Positions 1 to 5,967 are shown, counted from the first letter of the stretch. The stretch is 7,483 nt of DNA from Verrucomicrobiota bacterium (GCA_003219095.1 QHPM01000186.1:1-7483), one strand, 5' to 3'. A program made the numbers and translations. Notes: a model not told the origin generated them from the sequence alone.

Positions 1-111
1 AGCGAAGTCGCCTGCCACGCCGTAGCTTTATGCGAAGGTCGGGAGGAATCTCTAACTATTTTTTGCTGATGAGGGGTAGTCAAAGGCCGGCTCCCAGCCT
101 GTTAAGATTTC

Positions 112-135
112 TGTAGCGGCGGTCTATGACCGCCG
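112..135. repeat. TGTAG-tagged palindromic hairpin
   Basis: TGTAG (112-116) is followed by a perfect 8-bp stem, CGGCGGTC (117-124) and GACCGCCG (128-135), with the loop TAT. The TGTAG lead is shared with hairpins at 5677-5701 and 5770-5794, and in reverse orientation at 5809-5832, so I treat it as one member of a dispersed intergenic palindrome family. It has no U-tract, so it is not a typical intrinsic terminator. Its function is unknown. Confidence 0.55.
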
Positions 136-172
136 GACAGACCAGCGGCCTGTCTTCCGCGTCTATGGCGAA

Positions 173-256
173 GTGGAGACCGGGTGTTCCTGCAAGTTTG
201 AGCAGTGCCAATTCAAGAGTGACGACGGAGAACGCTTGCGTGAAAATGCCGAATGA
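173..256 (+). CDS. Possible small ORF or tail of an upstream frame overlapping the next start (ATGA)
   Basis: A frame open from position 80 ends at TGA 254-256, which overlaps the ATG of the following gene at 253 as ATGA, a layout typical of translational coupling. The first plausible start is GTG at 173, giving about 27 codons with a Cys-rich stretch (GCSCKFEQC) and a charged end. The frame runs through the palindrome at 112-135 and has a stop at 77-79, so a long upstream gene is excluded unless it is broken. No ribosome binding site is seen. It may be a gene remnant, a leader peptide or chance. Confidence 0.15.
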   Translation: METGCSCKFEQCQFKSDDGERLRENAE

Positions 257-759
257 CTTCGACTCTTCCGGATGCGCAGAAAACGACTGACGAGCGCTGG
301 CGATTTTGGCGCGATGTGCTCGTCTTCGAGCTCAAAATGTTCATCGGCAATCTGCGCGATTTCGCGCTCATGCCCGTATCGGTGGTGGCGGCGATGATTG
401 ATCTAGTCAGCAAAGGAGAACGTGAAGGATCGCTCTTTTACCGCGTCTTACGTTGGGGCGCGCATAGTGAAGAAGTTCTCAACGCCTACAGTCCGGTTAG
501 AGATGAACTGCGTGATTTGAACGTCAATCCTAAGTACACGGTGGACGCAGTGGTGGCGCGACTGGAGGGCGTGCTGGTGCGTGAGTACGAAAAAGGCGGA
601 ACGGCTGCGACGATTAAAGCAGCGCTGGATCGCACGATCGATCAGCTTCATCGCGAAACCAATGAGCATCGTGAGCGCGCTCGAAGCGCGGTGGTGAAAG
701 CGATCGAGGGCGGGAAAAAGCTGGGCGAGGCGGTGGCAAAAAAGAAAGAGGAAGGGTGA
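253..759 (+). CDS. Conserved-looking hypothetical protein, 168 aa
   Basis: I cannot assign a function. The protein begins polar, then has an aromatic/basic patch (RWRFWRD, residues 15-21) and a largely helical hydrophobic stretch with the motif LRDFALMPVSVVAAMIDLV (34-52). That stretch could lie on or in the membrane but is interrupted by charges. Residues 60-110 are mixed (FYRVLRWG, YSPVRDELRDLN), and 110-168 are strongly charged and predicted helical, ending in a Lys/Glu-rich tail. There is no signal peptide. The composition resembles small membrane-associated or gas-vesicle/envelope-accessory-like proteins, but that is only an impression. The ATG at 253 overlaps the stop of a short upstream frame (ATGA), and no Shine-Dalgarno is visible. 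A 6-bp hairpin follows the stop at 768-782. The gene is convergent with the broken hydroxylase. Reading-frame length, natural amino acid composition and lack of a better overlapping frame support it as real. Confidence 0.75.
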   Translation: MTSTLPDAQKTTDERWRFWRDVLVFELKMFIGNLRDFALMPVSVVAAMIDLVSKGEREGSLFYRVLRWGAHSEEVLNAYSPVRDELRDLNVNPKYTVDAVVARLEGVLVREYEKGGTAATIKAALDRTIDQLHRETNEHRERARSAVVKAIEGGKKLGEAVAKKKEEG

Positions 760-767
760 AGCGCGGA

Positions 768-782
768 CGCAGCGATGCTGCG
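768..782. terminator. Short hairpin 8 nt after the stop of the hypothetical gene
   Basis: CGCAGC (768-773), loop GAT, GCTGCG (777-782) form a perfect 6-bp GC-rich stem just downstream of the stop at 757-759. A T-rich run does not follow (AGTTATC does), so termination is only a possibility. It may equally be another intergenic palindrome. Confidence 0.3.
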
Positions 783-783
783 A

Positions 784-811
784 GTTATCAGCTATTAGTT
801 ATCGGCGATGG
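784..811. repeat. Degenerate 7-nt tandem repeat
   Basis: Consecutive heptamers GTTATCA, GCTATTA, GTTATCG and GCGATGG share a 7-nt period with consensus near GTTATYR. The copies decay toward the 3' side. It is short and of no evident function. Confidence 0.3.
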
Positions 812-830
812 AGTCGCAGAACGCTCTGCC

Positions 831-939
831 GTCATCCCGAGCCGCGCAGAAAATGCCAGTCTGGATCGGACCGAGGGACCTCACAATGTTCGAACACGCT
901 AACGAGCTTTGTGAGGTCCTTCGCTACGCTCAGGATGAC
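831..939. repeat. GTCATCC-bounded imperfect inverted repeat, copy 1
   Basis: The element opens with GTCATCCCGAGC (831-842) and closes with GCTCAGGATGAC (928-939), which is its reverse complement apart from one mismatch. Inside, GGGACCTCACAATG near 873-886 is mirrored by CTTTGTGAGGTCCTT around 907-921. It occupies the space between the convergent hypothetical gene and hydroxylase gene, where it could fold on either transcript. A second element with the same ends lies at 5838-5928. No coding capacity is credible. It looks like a small non-autonomous or REP-like dispersed repeat. Confidence 0.55.
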
Positions 940-961
940 GGAAATGAGAGTTGCGGCCGCC

Positions 962-2317
962 TCAGTGCGCGGTGGCGGCTCGCTCGTGGATGGCGCGGTA
1001 CTCCGGCATCTTGTGATATTCCACCAGACGGAAGCCCCAATCGATCAGCGTTTGCTTGTCCTTGTTAGTGGATGCGACTTGCTTGAGGAATTTGGCAATG
1101 CGCTCTTTCAGTGCCGGTTGTTGTCCGACCTCGTCGAGGATTTCGAAAATCTCCATCGAGAGCAACCAGTCCTCCGGATGCTGGGCCTGTTGTGTTTCCC
1201 AAATCTCGCCCAGACGTTCATAGCCGACTTTGCGTTCGCGAATGTCGCGCACCTGTTGATACAGACTTTCCAGCTTCTTCCGCTTGACGTCGGATGGAGC
1301 CTTGATCGTGCGTTCCTTCGGCACGAGCGCGACTTCCAAAAATGCATCCTTGTCGGCGGCGCCATTGAAGACCGAGCTGATCTTTTCGCCCACGGCCATG
1401 TCGAATTCGCCCCAGGCCGGATCGAACAAGACGCGATCGCCCTGTTTCACGCTGCAATTCGAGAACGTGACCAAAAGCAATTTTTCATCTTGCCGGACAA
1501 TTTTTTCGACCCGACCTGACACGATGCCGCCGCTTTCAAATTCGATTGTCGCTTTCCTTCCCTCGGTAATGCCGATGCTATGTAGTTGGTCGTTGGAAAG
1601 ATTTTCGGGTGCGGCATTAACCGTTCGCCAGCGACCAATTGGCGCGCCAAATCCTTCCGCATGCCGGTCCTTCCCATGACCAGTCAGTTCCTTATTTCGA
1701 AATGCGAGCGCGGTAGGTCCCTTCGATCTGAAATAAATTGGTTGCTTGTTTTCGTCAGTTAACGCCTCGCAAAAGATGCCGCTCACCTGCAATCCCGATG
1801 AGTATTCGCAAGTCGCGATGTTATTGCACTCAATCGCCTTATTGATGCCCTCGAGGCCGCCAACAAGATAAGCCATGGTACTGGCAAATTCTTCGAGCAC
1901 ATCCCGCAGATGATTGAAATCGCGGCAGACGAAGAGTTGTGGCTGGCGCGTGGTGATGTCGAAAGGTGTATTCTGGGCATCGATCGAGTACGGAATTTTT
2001 TTCACATTCGCTTCCAGACACGAAACTGATTCGCCGATAGAAGAGAGCAAGCCGGCGCCGTAGATTTTTGGTTTATCGAGCGTGCCGATTAGTCCGTATT
2101 CGACTGTCCACCAGTGCAATCGCGAAAGCAGCGCCATTTCGGATGGTTCACCCAAATTCTTTTGCCGACGTTCCACTTCGCAAGTCGCTTCCTCAACTTC
2201 CTTTGGATCTGAGTTTGGCAATTCCTTCAAGATCGACAGATGGCGGATCGCCTGGTAAAGCTCGAAATCGCGGCGCGATTGCATCGCTTTCGCGCCCACT
2301 TCGCCGAAGCGCTGCAA
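962..2317 (-). CDS. 3' fragment of the hydroxylase with C-terminal extension, 451 aa from a TTG codon
   Basis: This open frame carries the rest of the catalytic domain. WWTVEYGLIGTLDKP (69-83) includes the Glu iron ligand (E73), followed by KIYGAGLLSSIGES (84-97). The long extension starts with EYSSGLQVSGIF (171-182), then GPTALAF and GHGKDRHAEGFGAPIG (213-228), a second part with GDRVLFDPAWGEFDMAVGE (293-311), and a helical charged tail to residue 451. The annotated TTG at 2317 is only the first possible initiation codon. Homology continues upstream to about 2365 (SAGHAPIIVDREYSNY), so 2317 is probably not a native start. The extension's function is not known to me. Confidence 0.6.
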   Translation of the reverse strand: MQRFGEVGAKAMQSRRDFELYQAIRHLSILKELPNSDPKEVEEATCEVERRQKNLGEPSEMALLSRLHWWTVEYGLIGTLDKPKIYGAGLLSSIGESVSCLEANVKKIPYSIDAQNTPFDITTRQPQLFVCRDFNHLRDVLEEFASTMAYLVGGLEGINKAIECNNIATCEYSSGLQVSGIFCEALTDENKQPIYFRSKGPTALAFRNKELTGHGKDRHAEGFGAPIGRWRTVNAAPENLSNDQLHSIGITEGRKATIEFESGGIVSGRVEKIVRQDEKLLLVTFSNCSVKQGDRVLFDPAWGEFDMAVGEKISSVFNGAADKDAFLEVALVPKERTIKAPSDVKRKKLESLYQQVRDIRERKVGYERLGEIWETQQAQHPEDWLLSMEIFEILDEVGQQPALKERIAKFLKQVASTNKDKQTLIDWGFRLVEYHKMPEYRAIHERAATAH

Positions 2318-2732
2318 ATAATTCGAGTACTCGCGATCGACAATAATGGGCGCGTGCCCCGCGGATGTGATGGATCTGACGCATGTCGCACGCGATCACG
2401 AGAACTTTGTAGGCTTGAAATTCCATGAACGCGGCCGGGGGAATAAAACCATCCACCGCTACCGCCCCCCAATCAATCCGGCCGAGGATGTCGTTCATTT
2501 CCTCAATCCGCGGGATGCGCTCGAACGAGATGCCGGTATCGAGCAATCCCTGGAAATAAACTTTGTGGGCGTATTCCTTCAGGAAAAAAATGTTCTGGCG
2601 CATGATGAAACGCCAGACCGCGTGATCGACCGAGGTGTATTCTTCGTAGCGCTGATCGACCGCAAATTGCAGGAGATGTTTCGGCAGCGTTTGTACTGCG
2701 CGGTTGGTTCGGCTGAAAGGTTGAATACTCAT
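2193..2732 (-). CDS. 5' fragment of the hydroxylase with an out-of-frame tail, 179 aa
   Basis: Residues 1-123 are genuine hydroxylase sequence: an N-terminal part with YTSVDHAVWRFIMRQ (32-46), LLDTGISFERIP (63-74), the IEEMNDILGRIDWGAVAVDGFIPP stretch (76-99) and FMEFQ...CDMRQIHH (102-122). From residue 124 the Arg-rich sequence (RGARAHYC...) is a wrong-frame readthrough of the 3' half, and the frame terminates at 2193. The ATG at 2732 fits the usual N-terminal length of the long-type enzyme. The product would lack both His ligands and the Glu ligand, so it should be inactive. Confidence 0.6.
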   Translation of the reverse strand: MSIQPFSRTNRAVQTLPKHLLQFAVDQRYEEYTSVDHAVWRFIMRQNIFFLKEYAHKVYFQGLLDTGISFERIPRIEEMNDILGRIDWGAVAVDGFIPPAAFMEFQAYKVLVIACDMRQIHHIRGARAHYCRSRVLELFAALRRSGRESDAIAPRFRALPGDPPSVDLEGIAKLRSKGS

Positions 2733-2764
2733 CGGGGTTTTCTCACGCGCTTACGCGCTAAGCC

Positions 2765-2793
2765 ATTTTACGACGCTTGAATGTTTCGAGCAA
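2765..2793 (-). promoter_or_regulatory. Possible sigma70-like promoter for the hydroxylase gene
   Basis: On the minus strand TTGCTC (2793-2788) and TAAAAT (2770-2765) are separated by exactly 17 nt. They lie 33 nt upstream of the ATG at 2732, which would give a short 5' leader. A direct repeat of AGCGCGTA/AGCGCGTG lies between the -10 and the start. The -35 matches the consensus only partly, so this is a motif match only. Confidence 0.3.
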
Positions 2794-2848
2794 CATTGGA
2801 GGGAAGGGATTCTCGGAGTGGGGGAGTAGTGGAGTATTGAGTGGGAGC

Positions 2849-2927
2849 GGCGACTTCCAAGTCGCCCAACATAATTGGAGGGACGAGCGTCGTCTCGTCC
2901 CTAATTCTTTGCGGCCGGCACGGCCGC
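2849..2927. repeat. Array of three consecutive hairpins
   Basis: Three perfect stems follow each other. The first is GGCGACTT/AAGTCGCC (2849-2866, loop CC). The second is AGGGACGAG/CTCGTCCCT (2879-2902, loop CGTCGT), with flanking AATT on both sides that extends the stem past a GG bulge. The third is GCGGCCG/CGGCCGC (2911-2927, loop GCA). The array begins 11 nt beyond the stop of the anti-sigma-like gene and precedes the hydroxylase promoter region, so it may end or stabilise the sigma operon transcript. No U-tract follows any stem. The stretch 2800-2847 beside it is a G-rich, GGAG-like low-complexity run. Confidence 0.6.
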
Positions 2928-2938
2928 CTCTATATCCG

Positions 2939-5068
2939 TCAGTGTTCGCGACGTTGCCGCGAGCGCCGGATCCCGCGCACGATGCCGATGGCAGCGGCGA
3001 ATGCGATGATCCATGGCGCCAGAAACGCCAGCGCAACACCAATCATGCGCACACTCCACATCAACGCGCTGGCGCCTTGCTCGATGGTTCGCCGCATGGT
3101 CGCGGGAAGACCGGATCCTTCCGCCACCAGATTTCCCTGGGAATAAACCTGGATAGAAATATCGGCCGGTGCGCTTTTCTCATCGTTTTGCGAATTCGGC
3201 CGATCGTCACGACGAACACTCAGGTTTTCCGGCCTGCCAAGTGCATTCAGCGATTGCATCAGCGCACTGTAATTTTGCATCGGCACGCGCAAGGCGACGT
3301 TGGCGTACTCGCGCCCATTTGGATCGCGCGAGAATGACGAACTCCGGATGCGCCCGCCCTGTTTGGCCGCCAATTCGCGCAATTGCCTGGACTGCTCAGT
3401 CACATCCGATGCGCGAATGCTGAGGGACGTTTGCTGTCGCGCTGCCTCTTGATCTTCCTGCGAAATGGTGATGTTTAGTTGCACCTTGTCGCGCTCGGTT
3501 TTGGCGTCCTGCGACATTCCCTCCCCGCCACGCCCGATACGCTCGCTTTGCAGCTGATAATTTTCGACCCGTCCCAGCGATTTCACTTTTGCGATTACGC
3601 TATCGGCATTCTCCGGCGCGATTAACATGCTGACACGCGCGGAAATCCGTCCGGCATCATCACGATCAAGCGTCGCGTTGGTGATCTGGACGGTGGGCGA
3701 GGCGAGTCCTTTAATCTCCGCATAAATTTTCTCCAAGTCCGGGGCGAAGAGCGAAAGCTGGACGCGTTCTTTCAACAGAAATCCCGCCGGTGTCTCCATG
3801 TCCTTTTCGGCGAGTGAAATTGTGACGGTGGCGAACTGCACCTGCATATCCATAAACTTAAGTTCACCCTGCAACTGCTCGATTTGCTCGCGTATCCGTC
3901 CAAGTTCTTTCTCGACGGCAAGTAGATCTTCAACGTCATCACTTTTCTTTTTGAGAAGCTCGACCAGGCGCGTTTCCAACAGGCGCGCATTGTTCAAGCG
4001 CGCATCGGTATCGACATATTCTTTTGTTACATCCTCGGTCGCGAGAGTTTGATTTTTCAGGTCGCCGAGCTCTCGCAGTTTGACGAGAAAGCCATCGAGG
4101 TTTTCGGGGAGAATTTTAACAATAATCTCGCCGCGTAATTTTCCATTTTCCTGTTTCTCGGAACTTGTTGTCGCGACGTAGCCGCGCCCCTCACTCGCAA
4201 ACGCGCTGATACTTTGTAGCGCCTCGTCAAAACTCTTGACCTCGAGATCGACCTTCGCGTTCCGAACAAGCTTGCGATTGTTCGCCGGTCCAGTCGGCGC
4301 CGGTGCACCAGAGGGTTTGGGACCAACCTCTTCAGACGTTGAAATGTTGGAGCCGGTTACGACGACACGTTCTGGCTCAGTTGATTCCGATTCGCGCTCG
4401 CCGCCAGTGGCATATGAGGCAACCTGACCGTCCTCGGCCGGTTTCGAACCGTTGCTGGAGGTCACACTGCCGGGCCGAGGCAGATTTCTTACATCCGATC
4501 CGACAGCAAATTGATCGCTCTTGCTCTTAGCTCTATCGGTACGCGCACTGGCCCCGGCCTGTCCGCTGTCGTCTCTGACGGGCGATTTGCGATCGGTAGT
4601 GGCGACGCGTTCCGCCGTATTTTCTTTGCTTACATCTTTCTCGCGACTCGCAGCGTCTGTTTGCATCCTCGCCAGAAAGGCCAATGGCGCTCGCGTTAAG
4701 TTAAGATCGGCGTCTCCAGTAAGAACGCGTCCCATTTGCACAAGAGCGAAAAATATGGCCGCGAGGCCCACCGCCTGGATCGCACGCAAACGCAGCACGT
4801 TGACAAAAAGACCGGTCAAACGCGGGCTTTGATTTGGGACGCGGTTGCGAAAGGAAGAAACCATCCGCTGCTCGAAACCCAGCTGCGGTTTGGCCCTGTC
4901 CAAGGTCGCCTGCAAAGCTTTGTGAGTCAGTTGTTCTTCTTTATGCAGCGAACGGCACTCGGCGCATTCCACCAGATGAGTGTGCAATTCTTCGCGTTCG
5001 GATTCGCTTAGTTCACCGTGCAAATCGGCCGCGAGAAGCTCGTTAATGTTTTCGTGAATCGTGACCAT
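2939..5068 (-). CDS. Membrane anti-sigma-like protein: zinc finger, TM, DUF4349 repeats, TM (709 aa)
   Basis: Residues 1-60 form a cytoplasmic ZAS-type zinc-binding anti-sigma domain with H31-x3-C35-x2-C38. A membrane segment lies at about 96-115, followed by a low-complexity Ser/Glu/Pro linker (120-262). The DUF4349 region starts at NRKLVRNAKVDLEV (264-277) and contains a coiled coil (about 350-405). Related alpha/beta units recur at about 271-347, 444-510 and 548-622. A second hydrophobic segment (about 674-697) ends in the basic tail RGIRRSRQRREH. The likely topology is both ends inside and the long middle outside the cytoplasm. The ATG at 5068 lies 5 bp after the sigma factor stop, so the two are co-transcribed. 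By family logic the N-terminus holds the ECF sigma factor and releases it on an envelope signal sensed by the external part. The signal is unknown. Residues 233-250 resemble a TonB-receptor plug start. Confidence 0.88.
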   Translation of the reverse strand: MVTIHENINELLAADLHGELSESEREELHTHLVECAECRSLHKEEQLTHKALQATLDRAKPQLGFEQRMVSSFRNRVPNQSPRLTGLFVNVLRLRAIQAVGLAAIFFALVQMGRVLTGDADLNLTRAPLAFLARMQTDAASREKDVSKENTAERVATTDRKSPVRDDSGQAGASARTDRAKSKSDQFAVGSDVRNLPRPGSVTSSNGSKPAEDGQVASYATGGERESESTEPERVVVTGSNISTSEEVGPKPSGAPAPTGPANNRKLVRNAKVDLEVKSFDEALQSISAFASEGRGYVATTSSEKQENGKLRGEIIVKILPENLDGFLVKLRELGDLKNQTLATEDVTKEYVDTDARLNNARLLETRLVELLKKKSDDVEDLLAVEKELGRIREQIEQLQGELKFMDMQVQFATVTISLAEKDMETPAGFLLKERVQLSLFAPDLEKIYAEIKGLASPTVQITNATLDRDDAGRISARVSMLIAPENADSVIAKVKSLGRVENYQLQSERIGRGGEGMSQDAKTERDKVQLNITISQEDQEAARQQTSLSIRASDVTEQSRQLRELAAKQGGRIRSSSFSRDPNGREYANVALRVPMQNYSALMQSLNALGRPENLSVRRDDRPNSQNDEKSAPADISIQVYSQGNLVAEGSGLPATMRRTIEQGASALMWSVRMIGVALAFLAPWIIAFAAAIGIVRGIRRSRQRREH

Positions 5069-5073
5069 AGAGT

Positions 5074-5616
5074 TCAGGAGAAAACCTCGGTGCTGGTTTT
5101 CAGACGTTTTCGCATGGCCGCGAGTGCGCGCCCGAGAATCCCGCGTAGTGCGCCATTGGTTAACCCGAGTATGCGTTCGATGCTGGCGTAATCCATTTCC
5201 TCGAGATAGCGCAGAGCAATCACGCTTCGATATAATTCGGGCAGGGTGGCGAGCGCGGCGTGCACCTGTTGATAACGCTCGGCGTCGGCCAGCCAGAATT
5301 GCGCCTGATCACTCGGGAGTTCGTTAAACTGCTCTTCCAGCGGAATGGTGCGCCGGCGGATCAGGATGTCGTGGGCGCGATTGCGCACAATCGCGGCGAT
5401 CCAGGCCGGAAATTTCTCTGGATTGCGCACCTGCCAGCGCGCTTTCCAGGCTTTGACGAACGCGTCCTGCACCACGTCGTCGGCTTCGTCGCGGTTTTGC
5501 AACGCGCCAAACGCAATGGCAAAAAGTGGACGACTCATTTTTCGAATGACCAATTCAAAAGCTTCGAAATCGCCGCGAATGGCAGCTCGATACATTTCAT
5601 GGTCGGCGGGCTCCAT
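5074..5616 (-). CDS. ECF (RpoE-like) RNA polymerase sigma factor
   Basis: This is an extracytoplasmic-function sigma-70 protein of 180 aa from the ATG at 5616. A TTG at 5628 would add four residues, and neither start has a Shine-Dalgarno. Numbering from the TTG, region 2 spans about 13-93. It includes the core-binding and -10-recognition part, with DEADDVVQDAFVKAWKA (47-63) and FPAWIAAIVRNRAHDILIRRR (73-93). Region 4 spans about 122-176, with LPELYRSVIALRYLEEMDYASIERILG as the helix-turn-helix entry for -35 recognition. The usual EGTVKSRLHRA turn is NGALRGILGRA here. There is no C-terminal extension. The anti-sigma-like membrane gene follows after 5 bp, so this is a sigma/anti-sigma operon. 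Autoregulation would be expected, but I cannot find a convincing ECF promoter upstream. Confidence 0.93.
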   Translation of the reverse strand: MEPADHEMYRAAIRGDFEAFELVIRKMSRPLFAIAFGALQNRDEADDVVQDAFVKAWKARWQVRNPEKFPAWIAAIVRNRAHDILIRRRTIPLEEQFNELPSDQAQFWLADAERYQQVHAALATLPELYRSVIALRYLEEMDYASIERILGLTNGALRGILGRALAAMRKRLKTSTEVFS

Positions 5617-5676
5617 TGGTGCGATCAAAGCCTAGACGGTTGAGTTTTAAATTCCGCGCGAAAAATTTGAAAAAAT

Positions 5677-5701
5677 TGTAGCTGCGGTCGTTGGCCGCGG
5701 C
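5677..5701. repeat. TGTAG-tagged palindromic hairpin
   Basis: TGTAG is followed by the stem GCTGCGG (5681-5687) paired with CCGCGGC (5695-5701), including one G-T wobble, around the segment TCGTTGG. It has the same TGTAG lead as the hairpin at 112-135 but a different stem sequence. In minus-strand orientation it lies about 60 nt upstream of the sigma factor start. Confidence 0.45.
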
Positions 5702-5767
5702 GGAACCAAAATGATCGCTCCACCGAGGCATGGCGAATCGGGGCCATGTTTCCCGTTTTCTTGCATT

Positions 5768-5834
5768 TTTGTAGGGCAGGCGTTCCCGCCTGCCGAGTGA
5801 ATTCACATGGCAAGCGGCGCGCTTGCCCTACAAA
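5768..5834. repeat. Inverted pair of hairpins with palindromic centre
   Basis: TTTGTAGGGCA (5768-5778) is mirrored by TGCCCTACAAA (5824-5834). Each arm contains its own hairpin: GGCAGGCG/CGCCTGCC (5775-5794, loop TTCC) and GGCAAGCG/CGCTTGCC (5809-5827, loop GCG). The centre is a perfect 10-bp palindrome, GTGAATTCAC (5797-5806), so the whole element is symmetrical to within one base. The two stems differ by a G-C to A-T pair exchange, which keeps the pairing. The layout resembles REP/BIME-type paired palindromes. Confidence 0.7.
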
Positions 5835-5837
5835 TTC

Positions 5838-5928
5838 GTCATCCCGATGCCACATTGATCCCGTCACGAAAGCTTTAAGGTAACGCCTCGGGATCCCCTC
5901 GGCTGCGCTTCGCTGCGCTCGGGATGAC
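5838..5928. repeat. GTCATCC-bounded inverted repeat, copy 2
   Basis: It starts GTCATCCCGA (5838-5847) and ends TCGGGATGAC (5919-5928), a perfect 10-bp terminal inverted repeat. The 3' side has a direct repeat of GCTGCGCT (5902-5909, 5912-5919) and an inner CTCGGGATCCCCTCGG. It shares its termini and the GAG...CTC flanks with the element at 831-939, but the interiors differ. It abuts the paired-hairpin element by 3 bp and lies 39 bp upstream of pdxJ. Confidence 0.55.
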
Positions 5929-5967
5929 CTTGTGCCCGTTGCAATCTTTGTGCGATAGATCGTTGAA

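Larger units (their letters stand above)
962..2732 (-). pseudogene. Aromatic amino acid (phenylalanine-type) hydroxylase, frameshifted by an apparent 35-nt deletion
   Basis: The family is the pterin- and Fe(II)-dependent hydroxylases that convert phenylalanine to tyrosine (or related aromatics) in the cytoplasm. The first 123 codons (2732 to about 2364) match the N-terminal catalytic part, ending FMEFQ...IACDMRQIHHI. The rest reads in another frame from about 2365: SAGHAPII, then YLQRFGEVGAKA, WWTVEYGLIGTLDKPKIYGAGLLSS and a long C-terminal extension typical of the Bacteroidetes/Verrucomicrobia-type enzymes, 467 codons to the stop at 962-964. Intact family members have IRYTPAPDIVHE between these two pieces. 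That segment, which contains the first iron-ligand His of the HExxxH motif, is absent. The second His (AGH) and the Glu ligand (TVEYG) remain. No other stop breaks either half, so the lesion is recent or an assembly error. As it stands, no functional enzyme can be made. Confidence 0.88.
5617..5967. other. Divergent intergenic region, 351 bp, rich in palindromes
   Basis: This space separates the start of the sigma factor (minus) from the start of pdxJ (plus), so promoters for both should lie here. It begins with an AT-rich stretch (5641-5680), then holds a TGTAG hairpin (5677-5701), an inverted pair of hairpins (5768-5834) and a GTCATCC element (5838-5928). No credible gene is seen. The only pdxJ-proximal promoter hint is TTGTGC (5932-5937 region) with GATAGA about 18 nt later, which is weak. 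Confidence 0.6.

Noticed and set aside
911..1519. Long open frame on the plus strand, 202 codons, opposite the hydroxylase
   Set aside because: The minus strand encodes recognisable hydroxylase motifs throughout, so this is a mirror of its codon pattern.
2800..2847. G-quadruplex in the GGAG-rich stretch
   Set aside because: Only three runs of three or more G are present, with long spacers between them, so it is more likely simple low-complexity sequence.
2777..3337. 186-codon plus-strand frame across the hairpin array and the 3' part of the anti-sigma gene
   Set aside because: It runs through palindromes and antisense of a real gene, and its composition (Arg/His/Pro-rich) shows no domain.
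5620..5660. ECF-type autoregulatory promoter (GGAAT ... CGTCTA on the minus strand upstream of the sigma gene)
   Set aside because: The spacing is only about 12 nt, whereas ECF promoters need about 16-17 nt, so I do not call it.
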